NCBI RefSeq assembly: GCF_014805625.2
Contig: NW_023998458.1
Coordinates: forward strand, 124,001-188,000
Source: Glossina fuscipes
Taxonomy: Eukaryota > Arthropoda > Insecta > Diptera > Glossinidae
Length of the DNA: 64,000 nt
Reading direction: 5' to 3'
Within the stretch, counting starts at the first letter, position 1. Each line of letters starts with the position of its first letter. Shown one piece after another: positions 48,001 through 60,429 of the stretch. Below the pieces are notes generated by a model that had not been told where the DNA came from, made no database searches, and saw only the letters and a list, made by a program, of their open reading frames with translations. Made by a program: the position numbers and the translations under genes.

Positions 48001-51000
48001 TCCGAAAGAATTTAAAAATGATTCAGAATACCTTTGCTTTCTGTATTTTCTGTTCGATGCTCGTAAAGTCCCCTGTTTATTAGTCTTTCTTGCGCTAACT
48101 TTCGAACATGACTGAATATAATTTTTTTATTTGTTTGGTTTCAGTTTACTATTAAGCTTTTTTTATGATTAATACATTTAGAAACATATACATATGATAC
48201 TTTGAAGCTTGATGTAGAGGTAGCAGTATTGCACATATCATCAGCTTGTCAACTTGCCATAATATCCCCCATTATCTACTGAAAGCGTTCTTTTCATTAG
48301 GCTATACTCAACCCTAAGACAATATTTGTAAGATTTTCTGTTAACTTATTATAATTACATCCTACACCAATTGTGTGGTCTAGCAACAGCCAGAGCGACT
48401 TTAAGTAGACCCTCTGTTTTGATTGCATCAACAGTGCTTTAAGCTCATCTTTTTATCTACCTGTCTAATATCTGTTCATATTGACTCTTATGTTCAATTT
48501 ATAGATTGCGGTTTACAATAAATATTTTGATGAGATTTGCTACACTGATTTGTTTTAACCAAAAAGACCCATGTGTGTTAATACTTAAATAATAGATCGA
48601 GGCTGCGAAACTCATTGCGTCATGAAAGGTATAAAATATTCAAAAGTCCGTCGTCGCTGTCAACAACCGTTTTTTGTTTATTTTGTTATTTTTAAATGTT
48701 TTCCAAAAATTCATCCATGCTCGATAATCTCCTTACTTAACGCAAGTGAAATAATATCAATTAACTAACATTTAAGTTGAATGGCCTTTAGAGAAGGCAA
48801 AAATAATTATCAAATTACCTGGAACATAATTATCTATGCCCGCTATACGTGCTCGCTTGAATAACAACCCTTCGCCATCATAATACTATACATTCAGTAT
48901 TTGAGACTACTTTGCCTGTTTTCTGAAACGGACAAACAAAACAAAAAGTTTAAAATTTACGCTTTAATAGGTTTTAATTTAGTAAACGTGTTTATTTACC
49001 GAATATATATGTATATGCGATCCACAGTACTTCTCGCATAAATAATTCACAATGTAACCCTCAATTTGCTTTAGCTAAGAAGAAGACGCAGTTAAGAGAA
49101 AAAGCATATAAAGAACAACATAACCTGAGCTAATAGCGTAAAGTTTTGTAGAAATTGAAGCTATAAACAAGGATGGATTCATTTTTTTCTTCGACATTAA
49201 ATAACATCTGCAAGAAATCATTTTTTATGTTATTATTATGCGGTAATTTTTAAGAGCCAGATCTACCTTGAAAGTGTTGGGCTTAACCAAGGTTTAATTT
49301 GAGTTTTAATATTAAAAAAATATACTTTGGGTTTAAGTACGTACAGGCGAATTACGATTTTTGGGATAGTATAATTTTTGTTTACAGTTCTTAAGAGATC
49401 TTTTTATAAATTATTTACAGCAACATATATTTAGAACGCTTCATTTCTTGTTTTGGTCTCGTCCGTTCGAATATTTGCAATTGAAGCCTTTAGAATAGAT
49501 AGTCGCCCTTATTGACTCACATTCGACTGACTTTACCTTCCGCAAATATTCTGCTTATACCCCCTTTTACATGCCATTTACCATTACCTAAACTCGTCGT
49601 GACACTTTTAATTCGTTAACCGTTTTCTCGTTTTTCCGCTAAATTTCTTTCAATTGTTATAAATGCGTCATGAATGTCTACTCGGTTATCTCTTTTCTTT
49701 AGAATTTGTTTTCCTAGAGAAAGGACTAAATCATCATCATTTTCGTAGCAATTATTTGAAAAACATTACTTAAGAGTGAAAAGCTATCAAACCATTTGCT
49801 GAGTTATAGATGTAAATGCATACAAATCCTTTCAGAATTTTAGACGACTCGACTATTGATTTTTGAACTGAAGGCACGTCTGAATATTACTTGTCGAAAA
49901 ATGCGATTGCTACATGTCAATGCAAAGAAATTATTATTTAGTTCTCTTATTAAAAAATAGGTAAACAGGGCGTGGTTTAACGAATTGATGACGTCACACA
50001 AATTTTTATAAAATCCAATTCTTGTACAATAAGTTATCTTCAACTAGAAATGATAAGAGAGTAACAAGACTAAAGATATAGTTAAAGTTTAACTAAAGAT
50101 TTAGTCAGTGATGGATAACAAATAAAAGAGTTATTTAGGCAAGGACTCTTTGAAAAACCTTCTGCAAACATTCAAGGATTCGAGAAAAGTTTGTTTTAGT
50201 GCTAAAACTAAGGCATGTTTATTAAAAGCATTCCTCTATATTCAATGCGCTCAGTGCGCAACCTATTAGCTCTCCATTAAAATATGTTAGATCCCTAATA
50301 AATCATCTTCTTAGTTTATATTGTAAAGTGGTGAGCAATCCGCACTGTAACCTAAAAAAATCGCGTCACGTTCTTATGTTCGGGACACCAAGCGTTGTTC
50401 GACATTCGCCAAGCATCTGGTATCTAATAGCCCGGATGGCCGAGCATTTGCACAAGACACGCTGTAATGTTTTCTTCACCTTCTCGCAACATTTGCATGA
50501 ATCGGTATCTGATATATCAAAATATCTTTTCCGTTAATCGTGTAAAAAAGTGCGAAGAACGGGAAGGAAAAGCCATTTGTAAACTTCCCGCTGAAATACG
50601 TTAGGTTGCCAACTGAAGATTAATTTACTTTTTATTTAATCATATCTGAAGCTCAGTGTAACTAATATGTAGGCAGTGAAAATGAAATATATAATTAAGG
50701 AATGGCTCATTAAAATTCTTGTTGTCAATAACTGAGGGTTAACTTACTGTTTAGTTAAGTTTAGTCTTATTAATTTCTTACGACGACAAATAGCTACAAA
50801 ATGAATAAGGTACAGTCTGTGGACTTAAAATTATACTAAAATACTTTGTTTAATTTCTTTCACTGAAGGCTAAATCATTTTTTGGTTAAGCTTATGAAAA
50901 AGTTATTACGGCCGATGTGCAGAGAAGTTAAGCGAATTGCTTAGCTATGCAAACTCAGTAATAGCGTATTCATAATAAACAATCTATGAACTTCTGACTA

Positions 51001-51394
51001 ATGCAGTTTATGTGAACAACTGAAAGTCAACTCATTCAGCAAAAAATTATACTCAAATTTTCACTTAAGCTTTGTATGTTATTAAGTGAAGAGTACTGCA
51101 GATATAATTTTAAAGCTTATTCTAGTAACAAGTTATAATAACAAAGGGATTTGTTTAAGCAAATTATAATCCAACTAATTTGGAATTTATACCTAAAAGG
51201 AAAAGTTTGTTGCAAAGTCTCAACTCAAACTTCTCCTTTCTTTTCCCTTTTTGCTTACGCGTTTTCTAAAAAGTTTACTTTATTTGTTCTCGTCACTGGC
51301 GCTACTGTAGAGATTGTCCATCCACTTTAAACTAATGGGTTTCTCTGTTTTGAGTATAAAATCTTTGTCATAAGCTATAAGCAAATATATAATA
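48001..51394. other. AT-rich noncoding DNA
   Basis: A weak motif of the form AACTGAAGG-TAA-TTA, then TTT-GTTAAG, recurs at about 50611, 50729, 50861 and 51018, hinting at an old tandem repeat. No coding recognised, including the 69-codon frame at 50328-50537. Confidence 0.45.
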
Positions 51395-51720
51395 GGTTAG
51401 TCTGTGAGACCATCGGGCTTTTTATAACCATAACCGAAGGATGAGGAGTGAATTCATTTAGTCAAAACGTTTGCAACGCCCACAAGCAAGCTTCAGAGAC
51501 CTCGCAATATGTATATATTCTTGATCAACATTAAATTCTGAATCGATTTTAGTCTGTCCGGGTGGCTGTCTGTCCGTCTGTTCTTCTGTGTAATGTCTAT
51601 TGTAAACATTCTCCTGGCCGCAAAAATGAAGCTATCGACTTCAAAATTGGCAGAAACAATGGAAGTTTTTGCACGCAAGTTGGTATTGCAAGTGGCCGCA
51701 TCGACACAACTATAGCATCA
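51395..51720 (-). repeat. Family A interspersed repeat, right half, minus strand
   Basis: A well-preserved right half. It contains GTTTGCAACGCCCACAAGCA, TATATTCTTGATCAACATTA, AATTCTGAATCGATTTTAG and GTCTGTCCGTCTG. It then has TAATGTCTATTGTAAACATT followed by CTCCTGGCCGCAAAAATGAA. It starts near 51414 with the characteristic hairpin end (GGGCTTTTTATAACCATAAC...). This is among the least-diverged right halves in the window. Confidence 0.72.
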
Positions 51721-53904
51721 TCTATGTGTCAACTACATATTATGAGACATGAAAATGTAGTTCGCTTATTTGTAATTTTTAGAATAACGGTGATGGGTAT
51801 TAGAGATTCGGTCACGACTTATTTGCTTTTTTTTATATACAATTTCTTCAACGAAAACTGAACCCAAGTGTTGTGTTAATCTTCGACAGTAAAGTGTATT
51901 TAACTTAAAATACTTTACGATACCGCTTACTTTTTTCTCTCTACATATATATACGCTTGTACGTGTGTTTATGTGAATCTTTAAGAACGTTATTTACCAA
52001 AATGAAAACAAGAGTTCTAATCTTTACTGCTTTAAGAATTTATTCCTTTTTTGTTGGTTTTTTAAAGTTCTTAAAAGGTTTCTTCAGCACTATGTACATT
52101 AAGAAATGCAATACAAGTGCAATTTGTTTGTAAGCTTTAGATTCGCACATTTTTATTTGCTTCTCGGTAGAGAAGTAGAGATAATAATAATTAAGAAAAA
52201 AAAGGGATTCAAGTAGTAATGCATAACAATAAAAAGTGAATTTTGTAATGACTTTAACAAGATAATTAAAAGACCCCCTGAGGTGCTCAACGTGAGCTTT
52301 ATCACATAGCCTTTGTTGAGAGCGGAATTTTATTTTAATCAAACAAAAGACTTTATGCAAAACCGTAGGGCTTCCTGTGCAAACGCATTCTTTGCCGTTG
52401 TCGTTGACAATTGTTTTAATTTCTTTATACATATTTTATTTTTTATTTTCATTTTTTTTTTTTTTTTTTTTTTGGGTTTCTTTGCCCAATGATCACAACC
52501 GTATAAATTACTGAAGTGCTATTTCAGTAAACAAAAGCAAGCCATAAATAAACCACATAAAGAATAGACATATCATAGACTGAAGTGTTTCCTATTCCAA
52601 GAGGAACAAGTAAAAAACTCTGTATGTGCTGTAGGGGCCGAATTCTAAATACTTCGCTTCTTAAAGAAATTGTTTAGTATTTATTCCAGGCCCCTCTCTC
52701 GTACCATTATTTTCTATAAAAAGAAGCTTGTATTTAATCCGTTAAAATTCGATTCGGCACGTATTGCAAATTTCGGTCTTACATCTCTTTTTTTGTGGCT
52801 TTTATCTTTCGGACGGATGGACCGACATAACAATGTAAGTAAATTAATTTGGGATAACGATTCAGACGAAAATGTGCATGATATCTTTAATGTCAACTTT
52901 TATGCGTAACAAAGAGAATAACAGATTTATTGCACTTTTATTTTCCGTGGTTGGATAAACAAATGTATGAATTAATTATGAAACCATTTAATGAAGCATT
53001 AGTCAACTTTTCATAAAAAGAATTAATTGCTGTTGAATACTGACAATGGAAAATAAATGTGAAATTTAAATAAACTAATTACATAGATCATTTATGGTAA
53101 TTTAGTATAACACAAAGTTATCCTCATATAAGCTCGAAATGAATAGAAATTCATTGGAAATGCAAAATATAAGTTTTCAGACCATAAAGTACGTTATTAG
53201 AACAGATTACCGAGAAAGAACAACTAAGTTAAGATCCGCATAAAAACAGAATTTAAAGTAATAACATATCCGGTTTGTAAATATGGCAAACATAACCTCT
53301 GAAAATAATCTTCGAATAAATGAATGAAAGAGTGCAGATCGGATAGTGTTATTGAGCATCAATTACATTTAGAAGAAGTGTTCGCCAAAGGACACCAAAG
53401 TTGACAGTCAAAAATGCGTGCATGAACACGCATGCAGGATGATTGAATAGTGCCTAAATGCAACCTATCGCGGATTAAGCGAAATCTTTTAACAGATTGG
53501 GTTGAGATTTGTGACGGTACACTAATTTTCGCAAGATTTCGTTCCCTGATATTTTATAAATACCAGTAAACGATGATGGTTTCGCATGAAAAATTACCGA
53601 CATTTGCGGCTTATCCTCTTTATAAGCAAATCTCAATTCGCGTGAGCTTTTCGAAAAAAACTTTTCCTTTTAATCAAATAAAAGCAAAAAGTGGGAGTAA
53701 ATTTTTTTTTGGAGACCATTTCTAACAAGTAGTTGAATATTTGACGGCAGTTTCCTTGAATAAGACCTTTCAACAAGAGGTGTCATTTTACATTTAGCGC
53801 CATTCTGCAAACGTCAACATGACACAATTGTCATCGCAATTACAATTGGCAAATAAAGATTAGGGTGTTTTTGGTAAAGACACCATAGTGTGGCTCGGCC
53901 TATC
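51721..53904. other. AT-rich noncoding DNA
   Basis: Apart from the T22 tract, nothing recognisable. The 130-codon minus-strand frame at 52040-52432 is lysine/phenylalanine/tyrosine-rich with no domain and is treated as chance. Confidence 0.5.
52452..52473 (+). repeat. Poly(T) tract, 22 bases
   Basis: Uninterrupted T22, following TTTTATTTTCA. Confidence 0.95.
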
Positions 53905-54215
53905 ATTAAATACCCGACATAGCCCTACAGTTATCCATATATCGACTTTTCAAAGTAAGGTGTTATGTGGAAAGTGGTTGAACAAGCTATCCGATACAAA
54001 CAACTTTCTACAGCGTTCATACTTGGGCACATTAGTGTACCAAAATTCCATTAAAATGCGCAGAACCAAAAAGTGACAGAGGAACAGACAAGCTTAGAAA
54101 GTGATTAGAAGTCGATATAACAAAAGACGGATCTATCTCAAGTGCTTCTGAGTGTTGCATACATCGGCACAAACTTAATATGTTCTTGTATGCCAAGTGA
54201 CGTAGCATACATTTA
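53905..54215 (+). repeat. Family B repeat, short form
   Basis: Left end TTAAATACCCGACATAGCCC, then GTTATCCATATATCGACTTT and GTGGAAAGTGGTTGAACAAG. Later come AAAAGACGGATCTATCTCAA and GTTGCATACATCGGCACAAA, with a degraded right end near GCCAAGTGACGTAGCATACA. The IS630-like transposase relic starts immediately downstream. Reading frames inside are repeat by-products. Confidence 0.68.
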
Positions 54216-54229
54216 TCCTAAACGAGGAG

Positions 54230-54560
54230 AGTTTCATTTTCCAGCAAAACAGTCCGATTTGAGGATTCAAAAATAAAAAGAGCAATAGCCGAATAGATTT
54301 CCCAACACAAGCGAGCGGCAATTTCGGACCTTACTTTTATGCAGGCAAACGCTATTGGTTCGAGCAATATCACGAGTGTATGTTGACCAAATTTTTTTTC
54401 CTGATGGCATTGATGCCATTTATATGGACAACATTTGTTTTCGATAAAATGGCGCCCTCTACCACGTTGATGATATGTAACGTTGGTTGTTGCTTGAATG
54501 CGTTCTACTTGAATGGTCTTCTTGGATGAGCCTTATAGATATACATCACTGCAAGTCTGT
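54230..54560 (+). pseudogene. Second IS630/Tc1-like transposase relic
   Basis: Plus-strand translation gives FPAKQSDLRIQK, then SGNFGPYFYAGKRYWFEQYH, then after a frameshift FFFPDGIDAIYMDNICFR, a stop and NGALYHVDD. These align with the blocks V-N-K-Q-N-x-R-I-W, then GG-I-I-GP-Y-F-F, then F-F-W-P-x-L-x-x-M-D-x-DNMWFQQDGATCHT, of the same transposase type as the minus-strand relic at 34.5-34.8 kb. The Asp of QQDGATCH is Asn here (54448-54450). The two relics overlap in the part of the protein they preserve and probably come from one family. A family B repeat ends just upstream, at about 54215. Confidence 0.55.
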
Positions 54561-54824
54561 CTTACTTTCGAAAGGAAGTGCAAGCACTCCATCTGATAGA
54601 TCCATAGTTCTCTTAAAGATGTGCTCTTTTTTATGAATACAAAGCAATAAGAAGTAAAGTCTAATCTTAGAAGAAAGCTAATCATGTCTTCCTCAGTACA
54701 AAGATGCGTCGTTAACAAATAGAGCCAACAGTTCTAATTGCTACATGCTCACTCAATTTTTATCGTACAACTTGTTTCTTTGGTCTAAATAAATTGAAAA
54801 TATATAAATAATATTAAAAATATT

Positions 54825-55350
54825 GGGCAGATGGAGAGACGTATAAACGGCATTCCGAATTTGAAACTAGGCAACAATCTATACACTTCAACGGATTTTT
54901 GAAGCTTGCTTTTGCTACTAAAAAAAAAATAAATTTTGATATGGGATAGACGTGGCCCATCGCTTTTATGTTTAAAATTTTGTTGATTTCTCTACTGTAG
55001 GTTATGACTAATGAGCCAAAAAACCAATTTTCTATTTCCTGTGGAAAGCGGAGATGCTTCTGTAGGCGTGTCGGTTCGGCCCATCAATAAATAAATATCA
55101 ACCTACATGCAAAAGCTTCCATTGTTTTTGCCAAATTTGAAATTTTCCCGACCAGGAGAACGTGGGTAACAGACATTACCCAGACGAGCAGACGGACGGA
55201 CGGATGGACATGATAAAATCGATTCAGAATTTGATAGTTATCAAGAATATATGAAGACTTTGCGCGGTTCTTGAAGCTTCCTTTTGGGTGCTGCGAACGT
55301 TTTGACAAAATGAACATACCTCTCATTTTTTGGTGAATAAAAATTCTCGC
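54825..55350 (+). repeat. Family A interspersed repeat, copy near complete
   Basis: Left block TTGGGCAGATGGAGAGACGT, CATTCCGAATTTGAAACTAG and GAAGCTTGCTTTTGCTAC at 54828-54920. The middle part shares words with copies 1 and 2 (GGCCCATCGCTTTTATG; GACTAATGAGCCAAAAAACC; GCTTCTGTAGGCGTGTCGG). The right block spans about 55125-55350 (CAGACGGACGGACGGATGGA, AATCGATTCAGAATTTGATA, CAAGAATATATGAAGACTTT). It ends CATACCTCTCATTTTTTGGTG then AATAAAAATT. Same orientation as copies 1 and 2. Confidence 0.78.
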
Positions 55351-55930
55351 TTCTAATGGATATTCGTTTCCTGCGAAGAAACTTCTCACCATCCTATTGG
55401 TATGCAAAAGAATCCAGTGAGAATAATTTTAACATTTTCTCTATTAATGCGAACGACAAGAATAAGCTTAAAATAATAAGTTTAATACTTAATCTTTCCT
55501 TAAAAGAGAGATTTTTTGCAGAAAAAAACTTCAAACTAACATTTGTTATTTGGTCATCATTCGTTTTTCCTATATCGTAGGGAAAAAATTTGGCAAAAAA
55601 AAGAGAGAAAGAAAACAACGAGATATCATGATTAATATTTAATGTCACAATATGTGTTCCCATCCAATGATTGCAATGCAATGCAATGCATGCAAGAACA
55701 ATTGCTATTTCACCACAAATTTCTTTTTTCTTTACATTTGAATTTTATAGTTTTTTTTTCGTTCAACAGCAGAACAGAGCAGCAGCTCTTTCCATTTTTT
55801 ATAATTTTTTTTTTTTTCATTTTTCTTTACTTTTCTCGTCTGCTTTCGATATTTTTTTATTTTCTCATTTCTTACGCTAACACATAGAGTTTTCTGGGAA
55901 TTTATGCATTTGTTTGTCAGAGTATTTTTG

Positions 55931-55933
<3 letters not shown>

Positions 55934-55959
<26 letters not shown>
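55934..55959 (+). repeat. Poly(T) tract, 26 bases
   Basis: Uninterrupted T26 followed by AAAGAAGCAAAAG. Another T-rich stretch lies at 55800-55820. Confidence 0.95.
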
Positions 55960-55964
<5 letters not shown>

Positions 55965-56607
55965 AGCAAAAGAAATGTGCAAGCATTCGATGGCGGTAAT
56001 AGGGCTAATGTAAACCTTCTACATTTATGTAACGAGCATTGAGCCACCTTTTTACTTAGTGGGAAAGTAAGTAAGAGCTTAGCATAACATTGGGTATAAA
56101 ATTTATGTACTTTTTATGTATATAGATGTATAAGTGCCGTTATTTGAGCGATAGAGGCAGACAGAGCAAGTAAGAAAATGTTTTCGAGAGTGTATTAAAC
56201 ATTTTTTCTTTGTTTTCCTCCATTTCCTCCTCCACCATAACCTGATTTGATGTCGTTCTAGCATCGCATCAGGTTTTTGGTTAATGTTGCCGCTACTGGC
56301 TGCGCTGGTGCTGCGCCGCTTATACTTATCTATATTGGTTTTGCTAACTTTTCGTTCTGACATTCATTGTCATTGCAATGATGTTGCGCTCATGCTTAGG
56401 ATCTAATGTTGAGTGATGACGATTGCCTTGGTTGCTATGATAGTTAGTAAAGGATGATAACAGCAATGATGATTTTATTGTTGTTATACCTAGCGATGTT
56501 TTACTGCATGCGCTTTACCGACTGACAACTTTCATTGTTAAACCAAGCATATCGACACCAATAAATCATGCAATAATGTAATGTTACCATCACCACCGGC
56601 TTTTAAC

Positions 56608-56718
56608 GCACATATATGTATATCTATATACGTATGTATGCACGTATGTATGCAATCAACGATGCATTATACGATATATATATATATGTATATATATATG
56701 TATATATATATATGTATC
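56608..56718. repeat. TATG/(TA)n microsatellite
   Basis: Runs of GTATGTATGCACGTATGTA, then interrupted TATATATATATGTATATAT arrays. Confidence 0.9.
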
Positions 56719-57572
56719 TGAATTTCCGGCATTTCGTATTGCACATCGTTGTGTAAATTATATGATTTTTCTTAATTTGCTCTTTTTCGATACCATTACG
56801 TTTAAATTCTTTGCCATTTCTTTGCTTACGATTCTTCATTGGCTACATTCCGGATATTTATACATATTTATCATGACTTCATTCCTTTTTATTTGAAAAA
56901 CTAACGATGCCATTTAAAATTCATTTTGATTGGCGGCTGTACGATATGTAGCGGATATTAAAAATTGCGAATCTTTAAACTTTCTTCACCATTCTTCCAC
57001 AACTTCATGTATTAGGTTGAAGGGAAAGTTGCAAATCTTTAAAAACACGCTATAAACCTTTTTTTAGGAATCTCTTCTATAACATCTTCGAGCCAAGCAA
57101 GCTTTTACACTTTTCTTGCGTAAGACCACTTGTCTTTAAGAGAGAAAGTTATCAATTGTATCACGATGTGAAAAAAATATCATAATTCGAAAGTTTTTCA
57201 TCTTCTCTTTTATCTCCACAGAGGGAAATCTGACGTCGCAATGTCTAAGAGAGATAACGGATGATAAAGTATTTGTTAAGCTATCGAAGCCATTATCGGA
57301 ATGATGAAATCAGATCGAAGATGCTTAGAATGGAATACATATTTTTGGTTGCTTAACATCCGCTGGCACTTTTTCATTAATCGTTTGCAAATTATTATCT
57401 TTTTTCCCTCTGCTTATATATTATGTATAAAGTTTTTTTTTATCCTATTATAATAGATAAACCATATAACAGATAAACCGTTTGACGAGAAAGATTTTCA
57501 TTTAAAAACTATCAAGTTTTACATTGAACATGTAATAAAAGTATACATGGTTAAAAAACAAGGAAAATAATA

Positions 57573-57706
57573 GGTCTGAGTGGCGGAGTAGGCAAAGGAT
57601 CTCGAGTAAAATCCAATAATTGTGGATTCAAATCTCAAGTGCGGTAGAGTTTTCAATAAAGCCAATAGCCTTATATACTATACTGCTTTGAGTCTTTAGT
57701 CTTTGA
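57573..57706 (+). repeat. tRNA-derived SINE
   Basis: A box GTGGCGGAGTAGG at about 57581 and B box GGATTCAAATCTC at about 57624. These are followed by AAGTGCGGTAGAGTTTTCAA, TAAAGCCAATAGCC and TATACTATACTGC. This is colinear with the 7.8-kb copy over its full length, although unrelated DNA flanks each of them. Confidence 0.62.
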
Positions 57707-57730
57707 ATTTATTTCTCTGGGCAAATTAAT

Positions 57731-57753
57731 TATAATAATAATAATAATAATAA
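57731..57753 (+). repeat. (AAT)n microsatellite
   Basis: Seven to eight uninterrupted TAA/AAT units, shortly after the SINE at 57573-57706. Confidence 0.93.
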
Positions 57754-57984
57754 CAACAAAACAGGTATGTGCGTGCCAGAATCACTTTCTAGTATAGCAT
57801 AATCTTTTTCTTAAGATTAGCCGTCTATATATAAATAGACGGAAAATACTTAACTTAAGTAACTCTTTCATCTCGGGTAATGAGCATAAAATACTTTAAA
57901 GCCTTTTGCTTTTATTAGTTGACATGTTTTCAAGGACACTATGGTTTTCTGCTACTTTTTTTTTGCCTACAAAGAGAAGGGGGA

Positions 57985-58145
57985 TGAAGAGAGGGGTTGG
58001 TGTTTGTGGCCGTTCGATTTCAAACAGGAGACATCAGGTACATTGGGAAAGACCGCTGGTAGGTTGTTCCAAGGGAGGGCAATGTGGTAAAAGGACGACG
58101 AGGTTGTGTGTTGTGCGCACAGAAAACTCGACAAGGACACTGAGA
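57985..58145 (-). pseudogene. LINE ORF2 C-terminal fragment
   Basis: On the minus strand one frame reads SSSFYHIALPWNNLPAVFP, then NVPDVSCLKSNGHKHQP. This matches the tail motif shared by many insect non-LTR ORF2 proteins: SFF-x-RTA-x-LWNSLP-x-x-VFP-x-x-Y-x-(L)-x-x-FK-x-(N/R)-V-x-x. Just upstream, in another frame, VRTTHNLVVLLP could be the preceding block. The segment is clearly more GC-rich than its surroundings, consistent with an insertion. No reverse transcriptase core is visible upstream on the minus strand, so this would be a 5'-truncated and frameshifted fragment. Confidence 0.42.
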
Positions 58146-60429
58146 AAGCGACGTAGACCTGTTAAAGGATTTAATTGATGAATGAATCTTTTTTTTTTGT
58201 TTCTCTTTGTAGAACACTCACCCTAGATGCACCTGTACATAAAAAAACGTAGCCAATATTGCCAATGTCCAAAGGTATGGAGACTTTTAGACGCGTTTTC
58301 ATCACCCACTACCTTCTGAGCCTTTTGCTGTATGCAGTTGAGCGCTTCCGCTCACACATGCGACTTACATTCGTCAAATTTTGACATATGTAGACAGACT
58401 AGTTTTAATAATCGGTATTAGAATTTAGATTTCAAATTTTTCGTTCTCTTCTCTTCGCTTTTCTTTTTTTTTTTTTTTTCTATTTCTCTGGGGGAAATGG
58501 TGATCTTAAGGGGAAAGTTTTAAATAATAAAACGGAAGCTTAATTCATCTACTAATGAGATCCTTTCATAAGTATGTGCTGGTTCCATTAGGAAATTTGT
58601 TAGTTCATGGCAAGTGCTTCGGAAACCCACTTTTCCCCTTCGATATAATGGAGCAGTATGTGAGATGGAGATGTAAAGAAGTGGAAGAAACTAATGCAAT
58701 TAACAAGAGATCGAGAGAGAAATCTTCTTTCGGAGAGGAAAGCGGAACGCAACACTTGTATTTAATTTGTTTTTCAGCACAAGGAAATCTAAGTTATGGG
58801 ATTTGTAAAAACCACACCCTTATAAGTCATCTTCTAAACACCTGAACGAACTTTTGTCTATATCCATTGGCATTTAATTTTACTTTTTGAATAAAAAACT
58901 TGCCACCCAATCTACAAAATAAGCTTTCAATGGAATATTTCAGCTTTATATCCACGCTGCGATTATATATTTACGAGCGCTGAATAAAAAGCAAAGAAAT
59001 GAAAAAAGGAGATAATACTCAGAATTGTCACCAATTAAATAAAATGTGTCAGGTGGAAAATTCATCAAGCAGAATAATACATATATATACATATATACAC
59101 GTATATATGTACACATCTATACAATATCATCACAAATTTTTCATACCATTGTACAAACATAACCGTATAGTATGTTGGCCATAGAGCATAACATTCCGAT
59201 GAGTTTGTCTTCCTTCCTTTATGTTACTATGCACATGTGATGGACTTACATTTCCAAAAAAACGTAAAAATATTGCATGCAGCAGCGGTAGACTATTTAA
59301 CAATGAGTTGGAAGGGTCAGTTGACCTAAATCTTTTCTTTTTTTTTCCTTGTTTTTAAATAGTGACAATTTCATCAACGATGCTCGTTTGTTTTCCTTTT
59401 TGCTTTAGGTCCGGAAGAGATTATAGTTGCGCCAGGAGGATTAAGACAAGAGTCATGCAAAAAAGCTTGCACAGTAGAAGGCAAATAATGTTAAAAACAA
59501 AAAAAACAAAACTTGATATGTGGCGGGGAATGTTTAGCATTACATTCGCACACACAGAATTCCCTTAATAATTACGTACGATGATGACCATGATTAAATC
59601 ATTTGAAAGTTTAGCTTCGTTTGAGTTTATAGCATTTTATAGCATGGAAGTAGAAGCCGCTATCATCTTTACATATCTACATCTATACTGTACATACGAT
59701 AACAGACGTCATCACATAAGCGGAATTCGCAGGAAATTTTTGTATGTTAAGCAAATGTGAATTTGGCAGACATTCACTGCAGGACTTAATAAGGATTTGG
59801 AGAATATAAGTTAAGCTCTTGGGTATGGGCAAGAATTTGAGTAAACTGTTTTCCATCCATTTATTTGCTTTGAGGAGTTCATTTAAATAAAATATTCAAC
59901 AGTACGTACATACAGCTTATCAAATCCAGTAATAAATGTCAATGAAACTGAATCATAATCAAATGGCATTGAATTGGGCGAGCATTCGCCTCAAAAGCAG
60001 AAAATTTAATCATTATGTCAATAACTAAATACCGTTAGTGAAGTTACAGTACGAGGATATTAAACATTTTTCAACAAATTAATTACTAACTTGGGCCATC
60101 CGCGTTTCATACAAAATTAACGCATGCAAGTGATGAGCATGTTTTGCACATAAATGCAACAAAATCACAAAGAACCGTAAATGTTCATATTCATTTAGTA
60201 TTCCCGCTTCATGATCTAATCTCTACCAATTATGATTAGTTACATACGTTGCTCGTAAAGTCATTAAAAATGATTTTGAAAAAATATCTGCTAAATGTAA
60301 AACATAATACCGTGTATGAAATATATTCTACTCGCTAAAGTTTGTGAATGAAAAAAATCAATAAGGTCTGCGTATATGGACGGGCAATGGAAATTTTCAC
60401 AAACGTATCATTATAGTCGGGCGACGCTG
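58146..60429. other. AT-rich noncoding DNA
   Basis: T-run at 58463-58480 and a TATATACA run at 59078-59112. Reading frames at 58555-58845 and 59362-59568 have no recognisable domain. Confidence 0.5.

Larger units (their letters stand above)
55351..57572. other. AT-rich, T-run and microsatellite DNA
   Basis: T-runs at 55800-55820 and 55934-55959 generate lysine-rich or phenylalanine-rich false reading frames. No gene or transposon recognised. Confidence 0.55.

Noticed and set aside
52040..52432. 130-codon open frame, minus strand
   Set aside because: Rich in K, F, Y and I from AT-rich DNA; no domain or splice context that I can support.
55732..55986. Lysine-rich 84-codon minus-strand frame
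   Set aside because: Produced by poly(T) tracts on the plus strand.
57906..58178. 90-codon arginine-rich plus-strand gene
   Set aside because: It is antisense to a LINE tail motif (WNNLPAVFP) that accounts for the unusual composition.
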